Assembly: GCA_028289345.1 (NCBI GenBank)
Contig: JANQQL010000033.1
Span: 992,001 to 1,056,000, forward strand
Direction of reading: 5' to 3'
Length of the DNA stretch: 64,000 bases
Source of the DNA: Planctomycetota bacterium
GTDB taxonomy: Bacteria > Planctomycetota > B15-G4 > SIAN01
The notes under the pieces are model-generated. The model worked only from the letters and a program-made list of their open reading frames with translations. It had not been told where the DNA came from and ran no database searches. Positions within the stretch are counted from its first letter, which is position 1; each line of letters starts with the position of its first letter. Both the position numbers and the translations under genes were made by a program. Positions 54,821 to 63,429 of this stretch are shown piece by piece.

Positions 54821-55948
54821 ATGACTGCGTCGACCTTCGATCTCGAGAGCCAGGTCACCGGAACCGACGTCGAATTGACTCTGCACGGCAGCCTGGTCTT
54901 GGAGAACGGTGCCGAACTCTGGAACCGGCTCCGCGACGGAGTCCCGGGGGAAGCAAAGTCCTGCCGCATGAATCTGGCCCCGGTCCAAGACACCGATGGT
55001 GCCGGAATCTCCCTCTTGCTGGCGTTTCGGGCCGGACTCCTGGAGCGTGGAATGAGCTTCGAGTTCGTCGGAGCGGACTCCACGATGGCGGATTTGCTGG
55101 ATCTGTATGGCTGCCCGTCCGGGTTTCCGTGCGCCAAGCCAGCCCCCACGCGCACGGCCATGCTGGACCAAATCGGACGGGCCTCGGTCCAGATGATCAC
55201 CCACTTCCAAGAGACTCTGGCATTCGTCGGCGGGGTCCTGGTTTCGGGAGCCCGCGCCCTGCGCGAGCCAAGGACCGTGCACTGGAAAGACGTCGGTCGC
55301 TTTCTGGAGAAGGCCGGAGCCGACGCGGTGCCCATCGTCGCCCTGATCAATTTCTTGGTCGGCCTGATCATGGGATTGCAGGCCGCGGTTCAACTCGAAC
55401 GCTTCGGCGCGAGCGTCTTCGTTGCCGATCTGGTTGCTCTCTCCGTGACTCGGGAACTCGGTCCGCTGATGACCGCGATCATCCTGGCGGGGCGCTCCGG
55501 AGCCGCCTTCGCGGCCGAGCTCGGCACCATGCGCGTCTCCGAAGAAGTCGATGCATTGCGCACCATGTCCTTGGACCCCCAGCGCTTCCTGGTGTTCCCC
55601 CGGGTGTTGTCGGTGATGATCGCCATGCCATTGCTGGTTTTGATGGCGGACGTGGTTGGCTGCTTGGGCGGACTGTTCGTGGCGACCAAGGTGCTCGACT
55701 TGGCGCCGGTCGTGTACTTCCAACAGTTGCAGCAAGCAGTGGGAGTCGGCGACGTGGTCGGCGGCATGGTGAAGGGGATGGTGTTCGCCGCTGCGATCGC
55801 GTTGATCGCCTGTCAGCGAGGTCTCACGGCTCGGGGAGGCGCGGCGGGAGTCGGAAACTCCACCACATCGGCGGTGGTGACAATCCTGTTTGCTCTGGTG
55901 ATCCTCGATGCGGTCTTCACCGCGCTCTACAACTTTCTCGGGATCTGA
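54821..55948 (+). CDS. STAS-MlaE fusion, ABC permease of MCE lipid-transport system
   Basis: The track start (54716) lies in the leader. ATG 54821 gives 375 residues. Residues 1-~105 form a STAS domain (VTGTDVELTLHGSLVLENGAELW, DTDGAGISLLLAFRAGL), the MlaB role. Residues ~125-375 are an MlaE permease with helices and the conserved LGPLMTAIILAGRSGAAFAAELGTMRVSEEVDALRTM coupling region. Fusion of the accessory STAS subunit to the permease replaces two separate Mla proteins. The complex probably moves phospholipids between the inner and outer membranes. Confidence 0.92.
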   Translation: MTASTFDLESQVTGTDVELTLHGSLVLENGAELWNRLRDGVPGEAKSCRMNLAPVQDTDGAGISLLLAFRAGLLERGMSFEFVGADSTMADLLDLYGCPSGFPCAKPAPTRTAMLDQIGRASVQMITHFQETLAFVGGVLVSGARALREPRTVHWKDVGRFLEKAGADAVPIVALINFLVGLIMGLQAAVQLERFGASVFVADLVALSVTRELGPLMTAIILAGRSGAAFAAELGTMRVSEEVDALRTMSLDPQRFLVFPRVLSVMIAMPLLVLMADVVGCLGGLFVATKVLDLAPVVYFQQLQQAVGVGDVVGGMVKGMVFAAAIALIACQRGLTARGGAAGVGNSTTSAVVTILFALVILDAVFTALYNFLGI

Positions 55949-55952
55949 CCCC

Positions 55953-56681
55953 ATGATTCGCGCCCAGGGTCTCGCGGTTGGCTACGGGCACACGCCACTC
56001 CTCCAAGACCTCGACTTCGAGGTGGAACGGGGCGATATCTTCGCAATCTTGGGTGGCAGTGGCACCGGCAAGTCGACGCTGATGATGCACCTGATCGGCC
56101 TCTATGAACCACTGTCCGGCACCATTCATATCGACGGGATGGGAGCTCCTGATCTTGAACAGGGCCCACCTCGATTCGGAGTGATGTTTCAATCCGGGGC
56201 ACTGTTCGGGTCGATGACCCTGCTCGAAAACGTCAGCCTCCCTTTGCAAAAGTGGACCGAGCTTCCGCCGGACGCGATTGACGCAGTCGCCCTGGCACGA
56301 TTGCGCTTGGTGGGCCTGGGAACCTTCGAGAACCACTATCCCTCGGAGATCTCCGGAGGCATGAAGAAGCGGGCCGGCATCGCGCGGGCCCTGGCCCTCG
56401 ATCCGTCGATCATCTTCCTCGACGAGCCATCCGCTGGCTTGGATCCCGTCAGCGCCGACGAGCTGGACGAACTGATCCTGTCCATGCGTGAGAACCTCGG
56501 CGTCACCGTGGTGCTGGTGACTCACGAGCTGCCGAGCATTTTCAAGATTGTTCGCCGCTGCATCCTCTTGGATCGGGAAACTCACGGAATCATCGCGAGG
56601 GGTGACCCCCGCGAACTCCGCGACACCAGCAACGATCCCCGCGTCCATCGCTTCTTCCACCGGGAAGGAAAGGCCTCCTGA
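55953..56681 (+). CDS. MlaF-type ABC transporter ATPase
   Basis: ATG 55953, 5 nt after the permease stop, gives 242 residues; the track start overlaps the permease. Walker A is GGSGTGKST, the signature is SGGMKKR, Walker B is IIFLDEPSAGLDP and the H-loop is VTHE. The SGGMKKRAGIARALA sequence and the DPVSADELDELI region are typical of MCE-associated ATPases. It powers the permease encoded next door. Confidence 0.93.
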   Translation: MIRAQGLAVGYGHTPLLQDLDFEVERGDIFAILGGSGTGKSTLMMHLIGLYEPLSGTIHIDGMGAPDLEQGPPRFGVMFQSGALFGSMTLLENVSLPLQKWTELPPDAIDAVALARLRLVGLGTFENHYPSEISGGMKKRAGIARALALDPSIIFLDEPSAGLDPVSADELDELILSMRENLGVTVVLVTHELPSIFKIVRRCILLDRETHGIIARGDPRELRDTSNDPRVHRFFHREGKAS

Positions 56682-56683
56682 CC

Positions 56684-57709
56684 ATGGCGACCTCGACGAC
56701 CAATCACTGGAAGCTCGGGCTGTTCGTCCTCAGCGGCTTATTCCTGGCCATCGCCACCCTGGGATGGTGGTTGAATCGCAAACTGGAAGAGCGGAAGACT
56801 TTCACGTCCCATTACTTTTTCGACGAGCCCGTGGACGGGCTCAACGTCGGCTCCGACATTCGCTTCCGAGGTGTTCCTATCGGACGAGTGGCGGACATCA
56901 AGGTGGCGTCCGACGCCCGCTACGTGCACGTCATCGGCTCGGTGTTCGTGGATGCCCTCAATGACCTCGGGCTGGACGCGGATCAGCGCCCGAAGAGCCC
57001 TGCCGAGGGCCCCTGGGTCGACCCAGAATTGCGCGTCCAGCTGAACTCGAATCTGCTGACCGGCCAGACGTTCATCCAGGGCGATTTCTTCGACCTGGAG
57101 AGCCATCCCATCCCCGACTATCCGTTCGAGGTGCCCTGGGAAACCGTGCATTCGGTCCCTTCCGCCTTCTACCGATTGACCGATAGCCTCGATCTGCTGG
57201 TCACCGACGTGAGCGATGTTCTTGCGAGCGTGCGCACCCTCGTATCACGGATCGATACCGCCGTGGTGGACCTGGCTCCCGACAAACTCGGGAGTGATCT
57301 CGGTCACTTGGTGCAAACTCTGGACGAGACCCTGACCAATCTCGAAGACCTGGAGATTCTCAAGCGAGGATCGGAAACCCTGGGCACGGCCAACGCCACT
57401 CTGGAAAGTACCCGCGCGCTGGTGGAAGACTTTCGCAACGCGGAAGGCCCCCTGGTTCGCGTCCTGAATCGCTACGAGAAACTCGGCGGCGAAGTCCAAC
57501 AAGAGTTGCCGATCACTCTCAAAGAAGCACGCGAGCTGATGGCCGGCCTGACGGCCGCGGCCAACGAATTCACCATTCTCGGTCGCCACCTCGATCAAGA
57601 TCTCGGCATCTTTCGCAAGACCTTGCAGTCCATCGAGCGACTGGCCGATCAGCTCGAACGAGATCCCGGTTCCCTGATTCACGGCAAGACCCTGGGAGAA
57701 TCCCCCTGA
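56684..57709 (+). CDS. MCE (MlaD-like) lipid-binding protein
   Basis: The 341-residue protein starts 2 nt after the ATPase stop. A single N-terminal membrane anchor (WKLGLFVLSGLFLAIATLGWWLN) is followed by an MCE domain at ~35-140 (FDEPVDGLNVGSDIRFRGVPIGRVADIKV, GDFFDLESHP). A long helical C-terminal tail follows. MCE rings form a hydrophobic path through which lipids pass. The domain count (one) and the tail suggest a hexamer with a needle-like extension, as in PqiB/MlaD relatives. Confidence 0.92.
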   Translation: MATSTTNHWKLGLFVLSGLFLAIATLGWWLNRKLEERKTFTSHYFFDEPVDGLNVGSDIRFRGVPIGRVADIKVASDARYVHVIGSVFVDALNDLGLDADQRPKSPAEGPWVDPELRVQLNSNLLTGQTFIQGDFFDLESHPIPDYPFEVPWETVHSVPSAFYRLTDSLDLLVTDVSDVLASVRTLVSRIDTAVVDLAPDKLGSDLGHLVQTLDETLTNLEDLEILKRGSETLGTANATLESTRALVEDFRNAEGPLVRVLNRYEKLGGEVQQELPITLKEARELMAGLTAAANEFTILGRHLDQDLGIFRKTLQSIERLADQLERDPGSLIHGKTLGESP

Positions 57710-58299
57710 TGGTTGGTTTGAGATCTGGATTGCGGGTGCTTCCGCTGATGCTGGGACTCTTGTTGTCGGCTTGTCTCTCTCAAGAACCACCGGCGGTGAT
57801 CCATCACTACGCTCCCTCATCTCCCGCTTCCGAAGGGCAAGGTCACTCCCCGGCCAAGCCGCTGCCAGTCGTCATTCGTCGAGTCACCGCCGCCCCTCAC
57901 TTGGGCCAGAAGATGATCTGGCGAACCTCCGAGTACGAGCTTCGAGTGGATGAAACTCATCGCTGGATCGACGAGCCGATCGTGTTTGTCGAGCAATGCG
58001 TGCGGGAGTTCTTTCTTTTCCAGAAAACGCCCCCCACTGAAACTTCGAAGCGCCCGTGGCAGCTCGAGCTGCACCTGACGCGCTTCGAGGGATCGACCAG
58101 CGACCTGGTGGCTCGCCTGGCCCTGCACGCCACTCTCGTCCGGCCTTCCGATGATGCACGTTTTACGCGGGCCATTTCCGTGGAACCGTCTTTGGGCTCA
58201 CAAGATCCGGCGGCCTTGGCGCGAGCCATGAGCGAGGCTCTTCTTGAGTGTGGTGGGGAACTGTTGGACTGGTTCGCGGAGGTTTCCTCAGAAAGCTGA
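57709..58299 (+). CDS. PqiC/ABC-auxiliary lipoprotein of the MCE system
   Basis: The protein has 196 residues; its ATG shares the A of the MCE gene's stop (TGATG). A lipoprotein signal (LMLGLLLSAC) is followed by a LptE/PqiC-like alpha/beta domain (VVIRRVTAAPHLGQKMIWRTSEYELR, RWIDEPIVFVEQ). Such lipoproteins close MCE operons, where they contact the outer-membrane end of the pathway. Assignment rests on context, size and pattern. Confidence 0.8.
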   Translation: MVGLRSGLRVLPLMLGLLLSACLSQEPPAVIHHYAPSSPASEGQGHSPAKPLPVVIRRVTAAPHLGQKMIWRTSEYELRVDETHRWIDEPIVFVEQCVREFFLFQKTPPTETSKRPWQLELHLTRFEGSTSDLVARLALHATLVRPSDDARFTRAISVEPSLGSQDPAALARAMSEALLECGGELLDWFAEVSSES

Positions 58300-58743
58300 T
58301 CTGCGAAAAATCGGGGCACCGACACCGATGGGAATCGACGGGTTTCTCACGGCTCTACGCGAAACCCTGCCCCGAGATCGGAGCCTGGCTCCCTCGCAAG
58401 AATCCCGCTCGATGTCTCGAGAGTCACGTCAGGACTCCCGATGCCTTCCACTCGGCGGCCCGAACTCCCCGGCACCCGGATTGGCTGAGCTGAGCTGAGC
58501 TGAGCGAATCAGCCGATCGGGCAAGTCCTCAAACGTTTCTGCGTTTGCCGAAAGGCGGCCCACCGCGGCGGTCGTCCCACACCGCTCCCAGGGAAGCCAG
58601 CATTGGAAAAAGAAACACGGTTTCGGAGTCCATCCCGGGAGACGCGACACCTAGTGGGTCCTCAGTTGATCGTTCCGCAACACTCCCGCCGGAGCGACGC
58701 ACGACCAACGAGTTCATTCATCCGGTTCTGCAAAGGAAACTCC
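58300..58743. other. Intergenic region with short TGAGC tandem repeat
   Basis: This 444-bp region follows the Mla operon. TGAGC is repeated four times at 58486-58505, a minor simple repeat. The track extends the next gene to 58603, but the added residues lack structure and the signal peptide begins at 58744. Confidence 0.45.
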
Positions 58744-61725
58744 ATGGGTCCTCGAATCGTATCGATCGCAATCACCGCGATCCTCCTCACCGCCACCGAC
58801 TCCCCCGCTCCCGCTCAGAACGTTCACGTCCAATGGGACGACCGGGGAGTGCCCCACGTCGAGTCCGACTCCGATGAGGGGGTGTTCTACGGCCAAGGGT
58901 ATGCGGCTGCGACCGACTTTCTCGCCGTGATGCACCGAACGCGAATGGCCGCTCAAGGAAGACTTGCCGAATACATCAATGAGCCCGAACCCGAGGGTGT
59001 CCAGAACAACCTGAATGCTGTTGAACAAGACAAGAACATGCGAATCATTCGCCTCTACGAGGCCGCCGATGAGCGAGAAGCGAAGCTCGATGGAATGACT
59101 CGGTCTGCCTTGCGCGCTTATGCTGCAGGAGTCAATGCCTACTTGGATGAGCTGGCCATCCTTCTCCCCACCGACCCAGTGAATTGCCCGCGTCTCGCCG
59201 CCCCGCTCAAGTCTCTCCGCACCTCTCTTGAAGACGGCAGCTTCCCGCGCTGGACTCCTACCGACAGCGTGGCTTGCTGGGAATGGTGGGCCTACTGGTT
59301 CAGTCAAGAGCCGTTTGAGGATGAGGTGCTCAACTTCCTCGCCGACCACGAATTCTCCCCCCCTCCGTTCCCCGTGGACGAGGAGAACACGATCCTGCAA
59401 GAAACCGATGTCGACGGGACCAGCGGCGACGGAACCGACCTGCCCGCCGTAGCAGCATACGTCGCACAGCATCACTCCGGGCACAACACCAACTGCTCGG
59501 TGTTGACAGAAGGAACCGGACGCACCTTCAGCCATGCCTGGGTCCTGAGCAAATCACGAACGGCCAACCTGACAGGAGCCGTGCTTCATGCAGATCCGCA
59601 GATTCCAGTTTTGAGCCCAAGTGTTTTTCACGAGATCCGACTGAATAACACGAGCGATGTCGCTGGATTCAACGTCCGAGGAGTCTCCTTCGCTGGCTGC
59701 CCTTCTCTTTTTCTGGGATTCGGAGAACAGATTGCCTGGGGTGCAACGGCGTTTGCCATGGACACCATGGACCTCATTCGTGTCGTTCGAGATACCGAAA
59801 CGGCCCCGACCCCAGGGGTCGAGTACTACTACCGGTACACCGACAAAGACGGCGTCCAGCAAATCCTCCCCTTGGAATCCAGAACAGAGTCGATCTCAGG
59901 GTTGGGGATACTCCCCCAGGACGAACCTCAGGTGGAACTAAAGAGCACGGTCTTTGGCCCTGTCATCACAAATCACCCGGACGTGATGGTCACGTATGAG
60001 TTCGAAGATGGCACGATCGAGACTTCTGAGGAAGACTTTGTCCTTCGTTCAAACTTCAATGTGGACGTGAAACGGCACTCGATTCAGGCCGCAATTCGCA
60101 TGATCAAAGCGACCGATGTCTACCAGTTCCGGGAAGCCTGCAAGTACTGGATGACTCCATCGCTGCACTGCGTTTTCGCAGACTCGCAAGGAGACGCGGG
60201 CTACACGACTCTTGCCGCGGTCCCCACTCGTGGTGACACAGACCCCTACGCGGGCCTCGTCGCCGTGGGCCAAGGCGACGATCAAAACATGGACTGGAAG
60301 CGACATGTTCCGTTCGACCTTCTTCCATGGAGTATTTCTTCCGATGGGCTCTTCCTGATCGCCAATCAACGACCGGTGGGGTGCTGGTATGGGATCCCCT
60401 TGTTCCCGGAATCCTCAAGCGTTGGGCCAACTTCTCGCTCACTGGCTCTCAAACGGTACTTCTCCAACCCTTCGATCGCCCAACCCACCGCCGAGCAAGT
60501 CGCTGAAGCATCCTTCGATGCAGTCAATCCAATTCGAAAGGGAATCGCGGAGCTCCTTGTTCACCTGAACGAGGTCGACGACAGCGCGGACCTTCCGGAC
60601 AAATTCCTGCTGCAAGAGATCAAGGACGAGGTGCCCGCCCTCGAGCAGTGGCTGACGAACGGTGCCAGTAGTCTCGTCGGCGTGGACGACGCGACCCTCG
60701 CGATCGTCATGGGGTTTTCCTCACGGATTCAAAAGGACAGCGGACTCAACGGTCTCATCGCAAACTATGGATATGGGAGAGCCTCCGGAAACTCCCTCAT
60801 CGACGACTTGTCGCAAGTCGACTACTCCAACGAGCCATTGAGCCCAACCTTTGACGGACTCCAACCGACCAACTACGACGGGGAGATCGCTGCATGGGCA
60901 TTGCGACAGTTCGCCGCACAGATCAACGATCCGCAGACCATCCAACCGCAGTTCGATCTCGCTTACTTCGGCTGGGCGAAAGCACTCGGTGGGGTCAGCG
61001 TGAGCATCGATCCAGCCCACAATGAAACGATTCTCCTGAGCTGCCTCGACACTGGGACCCTTTGGTCGCCAGCCAGTAAGTGCTACTCCCATTCGGTCGA
61101 CATGGATCATCCGACGACCTCTGGACACGCATTGCACCCGATCGGCAACCACGAGAACCCAGATCACCCAACTCTCGCAGAGCACTTCAACGACTCGGCC
61201 GCCCCCATCTGGAGCGACGGGCTAGACTCGGACATCTTCAACGAAATGGAGCCCGCGCCGCTGGCTTTGATCAATGAAGACATCGATCATCCCGTGGCCT
61301 CGCTGGACTACCATCCGCCGGCGACCTACTACGGGGTGGACTACAACGGAGCGGATCCGCAGAACGCTCTGTCAATCGAGCTCGTCAATCCGCCCTCGCC
61401 GATTCAGGAAGGCGACGAGTTGACTTTCCAGTTTCAGGTACCCGAACATTTCGCTGGATTGCTTGCCGTTGGACTGCAACCCGCGTTCGTTGAGTATCAG
61501 GATGCCATCCTCCTCATCGACGGCCAGCCGTTGCTGAAGGTCATTCCAGCAGCCAACGAAGACGGCATTGCGTCGATCAACTTCACGATCCCCCTGAACC
61601 TGGACATCGCGCCGGACGACAAGATCCTATTTCAGGGAGTGTTCTTCCATACTCAAACGCCGCAGGGACAACCGGTGGAAGTTCGCACCTCCGCGGGATT
61701 GGCGGTTCCGGTCCTCATGAACTGA
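58744..61725 (+). CDS. Penicillin acylase family N-terminal-nucleophile hydrolase
   Basis: ATG 58744 with AAAGGAA upstream gives 993 residues. The N-terminus has a signal peptide (IVSIAITAILLTATDSPAPAQ). The order fits penicillin acylases: an alpha-like region (WDDRGVPHVESDSDEGVFYGQGYAAATDFL), then a processing site where Ser263 (TF-SHAWVLSKSRTANLTGA, followed by HADPQ) is the likely nucleophile at the beta chain start. The length exceeds the usual ~750-850 residues because of a C-terminal beta-sandwich (~880-993). Known substrates include acyl-homoserine lactones and beta-lactam side chains; this one is unknown. By hand count its third-position GC is lower (~68% in a ~70-codon sample) than prc (~81% in ~58 codons), hinting at transfer. 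Confidence 0.85.
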   Translation: MGPRIVSIAITAILLTATDSPAPAQNVHVQWDDRGVPHVESDSDEGVFYGQGYAAATDFLAVMHRTRMAAQGRLAEYINEPEPEGVQNNLNAVEQDKNMRIIRLYEAADEREAKLDGMTRSALRAYAAGVNAYLDELAILLPTDPVNCPRLAAPLKSLRTSLEDGSFPRWTPTDSVACWEWWAYWFSQEPFEDEVLNFLADHEFSPPPFPVDEENTILQETDVDGTSGDGTDLPAVAAYVAQHHSGHNTNCSVLTEGTGRTFSHAWVLSKSRTANLTGAVLHADPQIPVLSPSVFHEIRLNNTSDVAGFNVRGVSFAGCPSLFLGFGEQIAWGATAFAMDTMDLIRVVRDTETAPTPGVEYYYRYTDKDGVQQILPLESRTESISGLGILPQDEPQVELKSTVFGPVITNHPDVMVTYEFEDGTIETSEEDFVLRSNFNVDVKRHSIQAAIRMIKATDVYQFREACKYWMTPSLHCVFADSQGDAGYTTLAAVPTRGDTDPYAGLVAVGQGDDQNMDWKRHVPFDLLPWSISSDGLFLIANQRPVGCWYGIPLFPESSSVGPTSRSLALKRYFSNPSIAQPTAEQVAEASFDAVNPIRKGIAELLVHLNEVDDSADLPDKFLLQEIKDEVPALEQWLTNGASSLVGVDDATLAIVMGFSSRIQKDSGLNGLIANYGYGRASGNSLIDDLSQVDYSNEPLSPTFDGLQPTNYDGEIAAWALRQFAAQINDPQTIQPQFDLAYFGWAKALGGVSVSIDPAHNETILLSCLDTGTLWSPASKCYSHSVDMDHPTTSGHALHPIGNHENPDHPTLAEHFNDSAAPIWSDGLDSDIFNEMEPAPLALINEDIDHPVASLDYHPPATYYGVDYNGADPQNALSIELVNPPSPIQEGDELTFQFQVPEHFAGLLAVGLQPAFVEYQDAILLIDGQPLLKVIPAANEDGIASINFTIPLNLDIAPDDKILFQGVFFHTQTPQGQPVEVRTSAGLAVPVLMN

Positions 61726-61743
61726 CAATACTCATGAACTGAC
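61714..61743 (+). repeat. 13-bp direct repeat at the acylase stop
   Basis: CTCATGAACTGAC occurs at 61714-61726, covering the last codons and stop of the acylase gene, and again at 61731-61743. The duplication of the gene end may be a small slippage product. Confidence 0.85.
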
Positions 61744-61794
61744 GGCGCTCAGAACGCCATCGAAGAGAGCCCCCAGGCGATCTCTGAGAGTCGT

Positions 61795-63429
61795 TCACTC
61801 CTCACTGAAAATCCGCAAGAACGTCACCAGAAACGCCGCGAACGAAAACGAGCCTTGATCCTCCGGCGGCACCATGCCTTCGGCGAAGCCAAGGCTCGCG
61901 AAAGGACCCAGAAGGCTTGGTCGGTTGGAGATCAGGTGGACGGGAACGTCGAACGACGGATCCTCGGCCATCAGATCTCCGACCAGCGGCGGCTGGTGGT
62001 CTCCGAGGATGATCACCAAGGAGTCTCGCTCGAGCTGCTCGACGAAGCCGATGGAGGTTTCCAGGCTGTAGTCGATGGACTCCAGGTAGGCCTCTTCCAC
62101 TTCCGGGTGGCCGACATAGTTTCCCCAGTGGATGTCGTATTGAAGTCGCGGGGTGGCGTAGGCCGTGGCATCGGAGGCGTCGTTCCAGTCCGCGACGTAG
62201 GGAGGAATCATGGAAAACGGCGCGTGACTGGTGACGGAGATGTACTGCACGAACACTGGCGTCTCGCTCGGACGGGTGATTTGCTGCAGGACATGGGCCA
62301 GAGCAAATTGATCGGGCATTTCGCCCCAGGGGTAAGTCACGCCGTCGTAGCCCAACGCCCGCTGAAACACGTCGTCGGTGAATCCGAAGAACTTGCCTTC
62401 GGGCCACTCTTCGGGCATCGCCGGCTGTACGTTGTAGGTTCGGTAACCCGCCTCTTGGAAAAACTTCGGAAGCGCCTTCAACGAAGAGGCGAGGACCCTC
62501 TCGAACATCCAACGATTGTCAACAGAGACCCCGGTCAACAGTTCTGCATGGGCAAGGGACGACGCGCCCCCGCTGATCGACGGGTAGAAGTACCCGGACC
62601 CAACGCGAAATCCGGCATTGGAAAGCTTCGCTTCCAGAGGCGCCGCCCACTCTTCAAAACGCAACCGAGTCCCCGGGGAACGCAGTAGCGTGGCCCCGTA
62701 GGACTCCAAGAACAGGACGTAGACATCGACGTTGCCAAGACGGGACAAGTTGGTCGGGGTTCCCGCGAGTTGCTGTTCGGCTTGCTCCGCCCGAATGCGG
62801 AATGTCTCGTTCAGATTCCAGGCTTCCCAAACCCCTTCACTCTGCCGCACCAACTCGGCCAACATGGAGGGTCGTACCAGCGCGCTGTCCCGATCCCGGG
62901 CCAGTCGCTCGATCCCCCAAGCGCCGCCAACCACGACACTGAAAATCACGAAACCGGCAACGAAACGGCGAGAGACCGCCGCGGACAACGCCCCGCCGAC
63001 ACAGCGGCACACCACGAAATAGACCAACCCCAGGACCAGCAACGTCCCGAGTCCCATGGCCAGCTGCACCGGCAACGAATAGGTGTGGGTGAGAAGGTGA
63101 ATGAGTCCGGGCACCATGGTCGAGTCCATGACCAACTCGAACTCTTTGCCATAGAAAACCGGCATCAGGGTCTTGCCAAAACGCAACAAGGGAAGGAACA
63201 AGAGCACCACGGTCAGTCCGTGAGACAACAAGAACCCGGCCCGACCACGCCAAGACGCCACCACCAGGCCCGCGCTCAGCAGCAGAAGCCAATCGGGCTG
63301 GAATCTCAGCCAAGCTCCGGCCAGGGAAAGGTTCTCCCACGGGAACGGAGCAGCAAGAAGCGCGTGAAGGGCGAGCAATGCCAGGGCCGCGCGGCCCGGC
63401 TTCCAATCCCGCGCCCGCGATTCGCTCAT
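61795..63429 (-). CDS. LtaS/MdoB-like membrane phosphotransferase-family protein
   Basis: ATG 63429 overlaps the upstream methyltransferase stop (ATGA), giving 544 residues; the track start at 63561 is inside that gene. Five or so membrane helices occupy ~1-190. The extracytoplasmic sulfatase-fold domain starts at ~230: VYVLFLESYGATLLRSPG, ISGGASSLAHAELLTG (probable Ser or Thr nucleophile region) and SLVIILGDHQPPL (metal-binding). This matches lipoteichoic-acid-synthase and phosphoglycerol-transferase relatives. In a Gram-negative planctomycete it more likely decorates a glycan or lipid. Confidence 0.85.
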   Translation of the reverse strand: MSESRARDWKPGRAALALLALHALLAAPFPWENLSLAGAWLRFQPDWLLLLSAGLVVASWRGRAGFLLSHGLTVVLLFLPLLRFGKTLMPVFYGKEFELVMDSTMVPGLIHLLTHTYSLPVQLAMGLGTLLVLGLVYFVVCRCVGGALSAAVSRRFVAGFVIFSVVVGGAWGIERLARDRDSALVRPSMLAELVRQSEGVWEAWNLNETFRIRAEQAEQQLAGTPTNLSRLGNVDVYVLFLESYGATLLRSPGTRLRFEEWAAPLEAKLSNAGFRVGSGYFYPSISGGASSLAHAELLTGVSVDNRWMFERVLASSLKALPKFFQEAGYRTYNVQPAMPEEWPEGKFFGFTDDVFQRALGYDGVTYPWGEMPDQFALAHVLQQITRPSETPVFVQYISVTSHAPFSMIPPYVADWNDASDATAYATPRLQYDIHWGNYVGHPEVEEAYLESIDYSLETSIGFVEQLERDSLVIILGDHQPPLVGDLMAEDPSFDVPVHLISNRPSLLGPFASLGFAEGMVPPEDQGSFSFAAFLVTFLRIFSEE

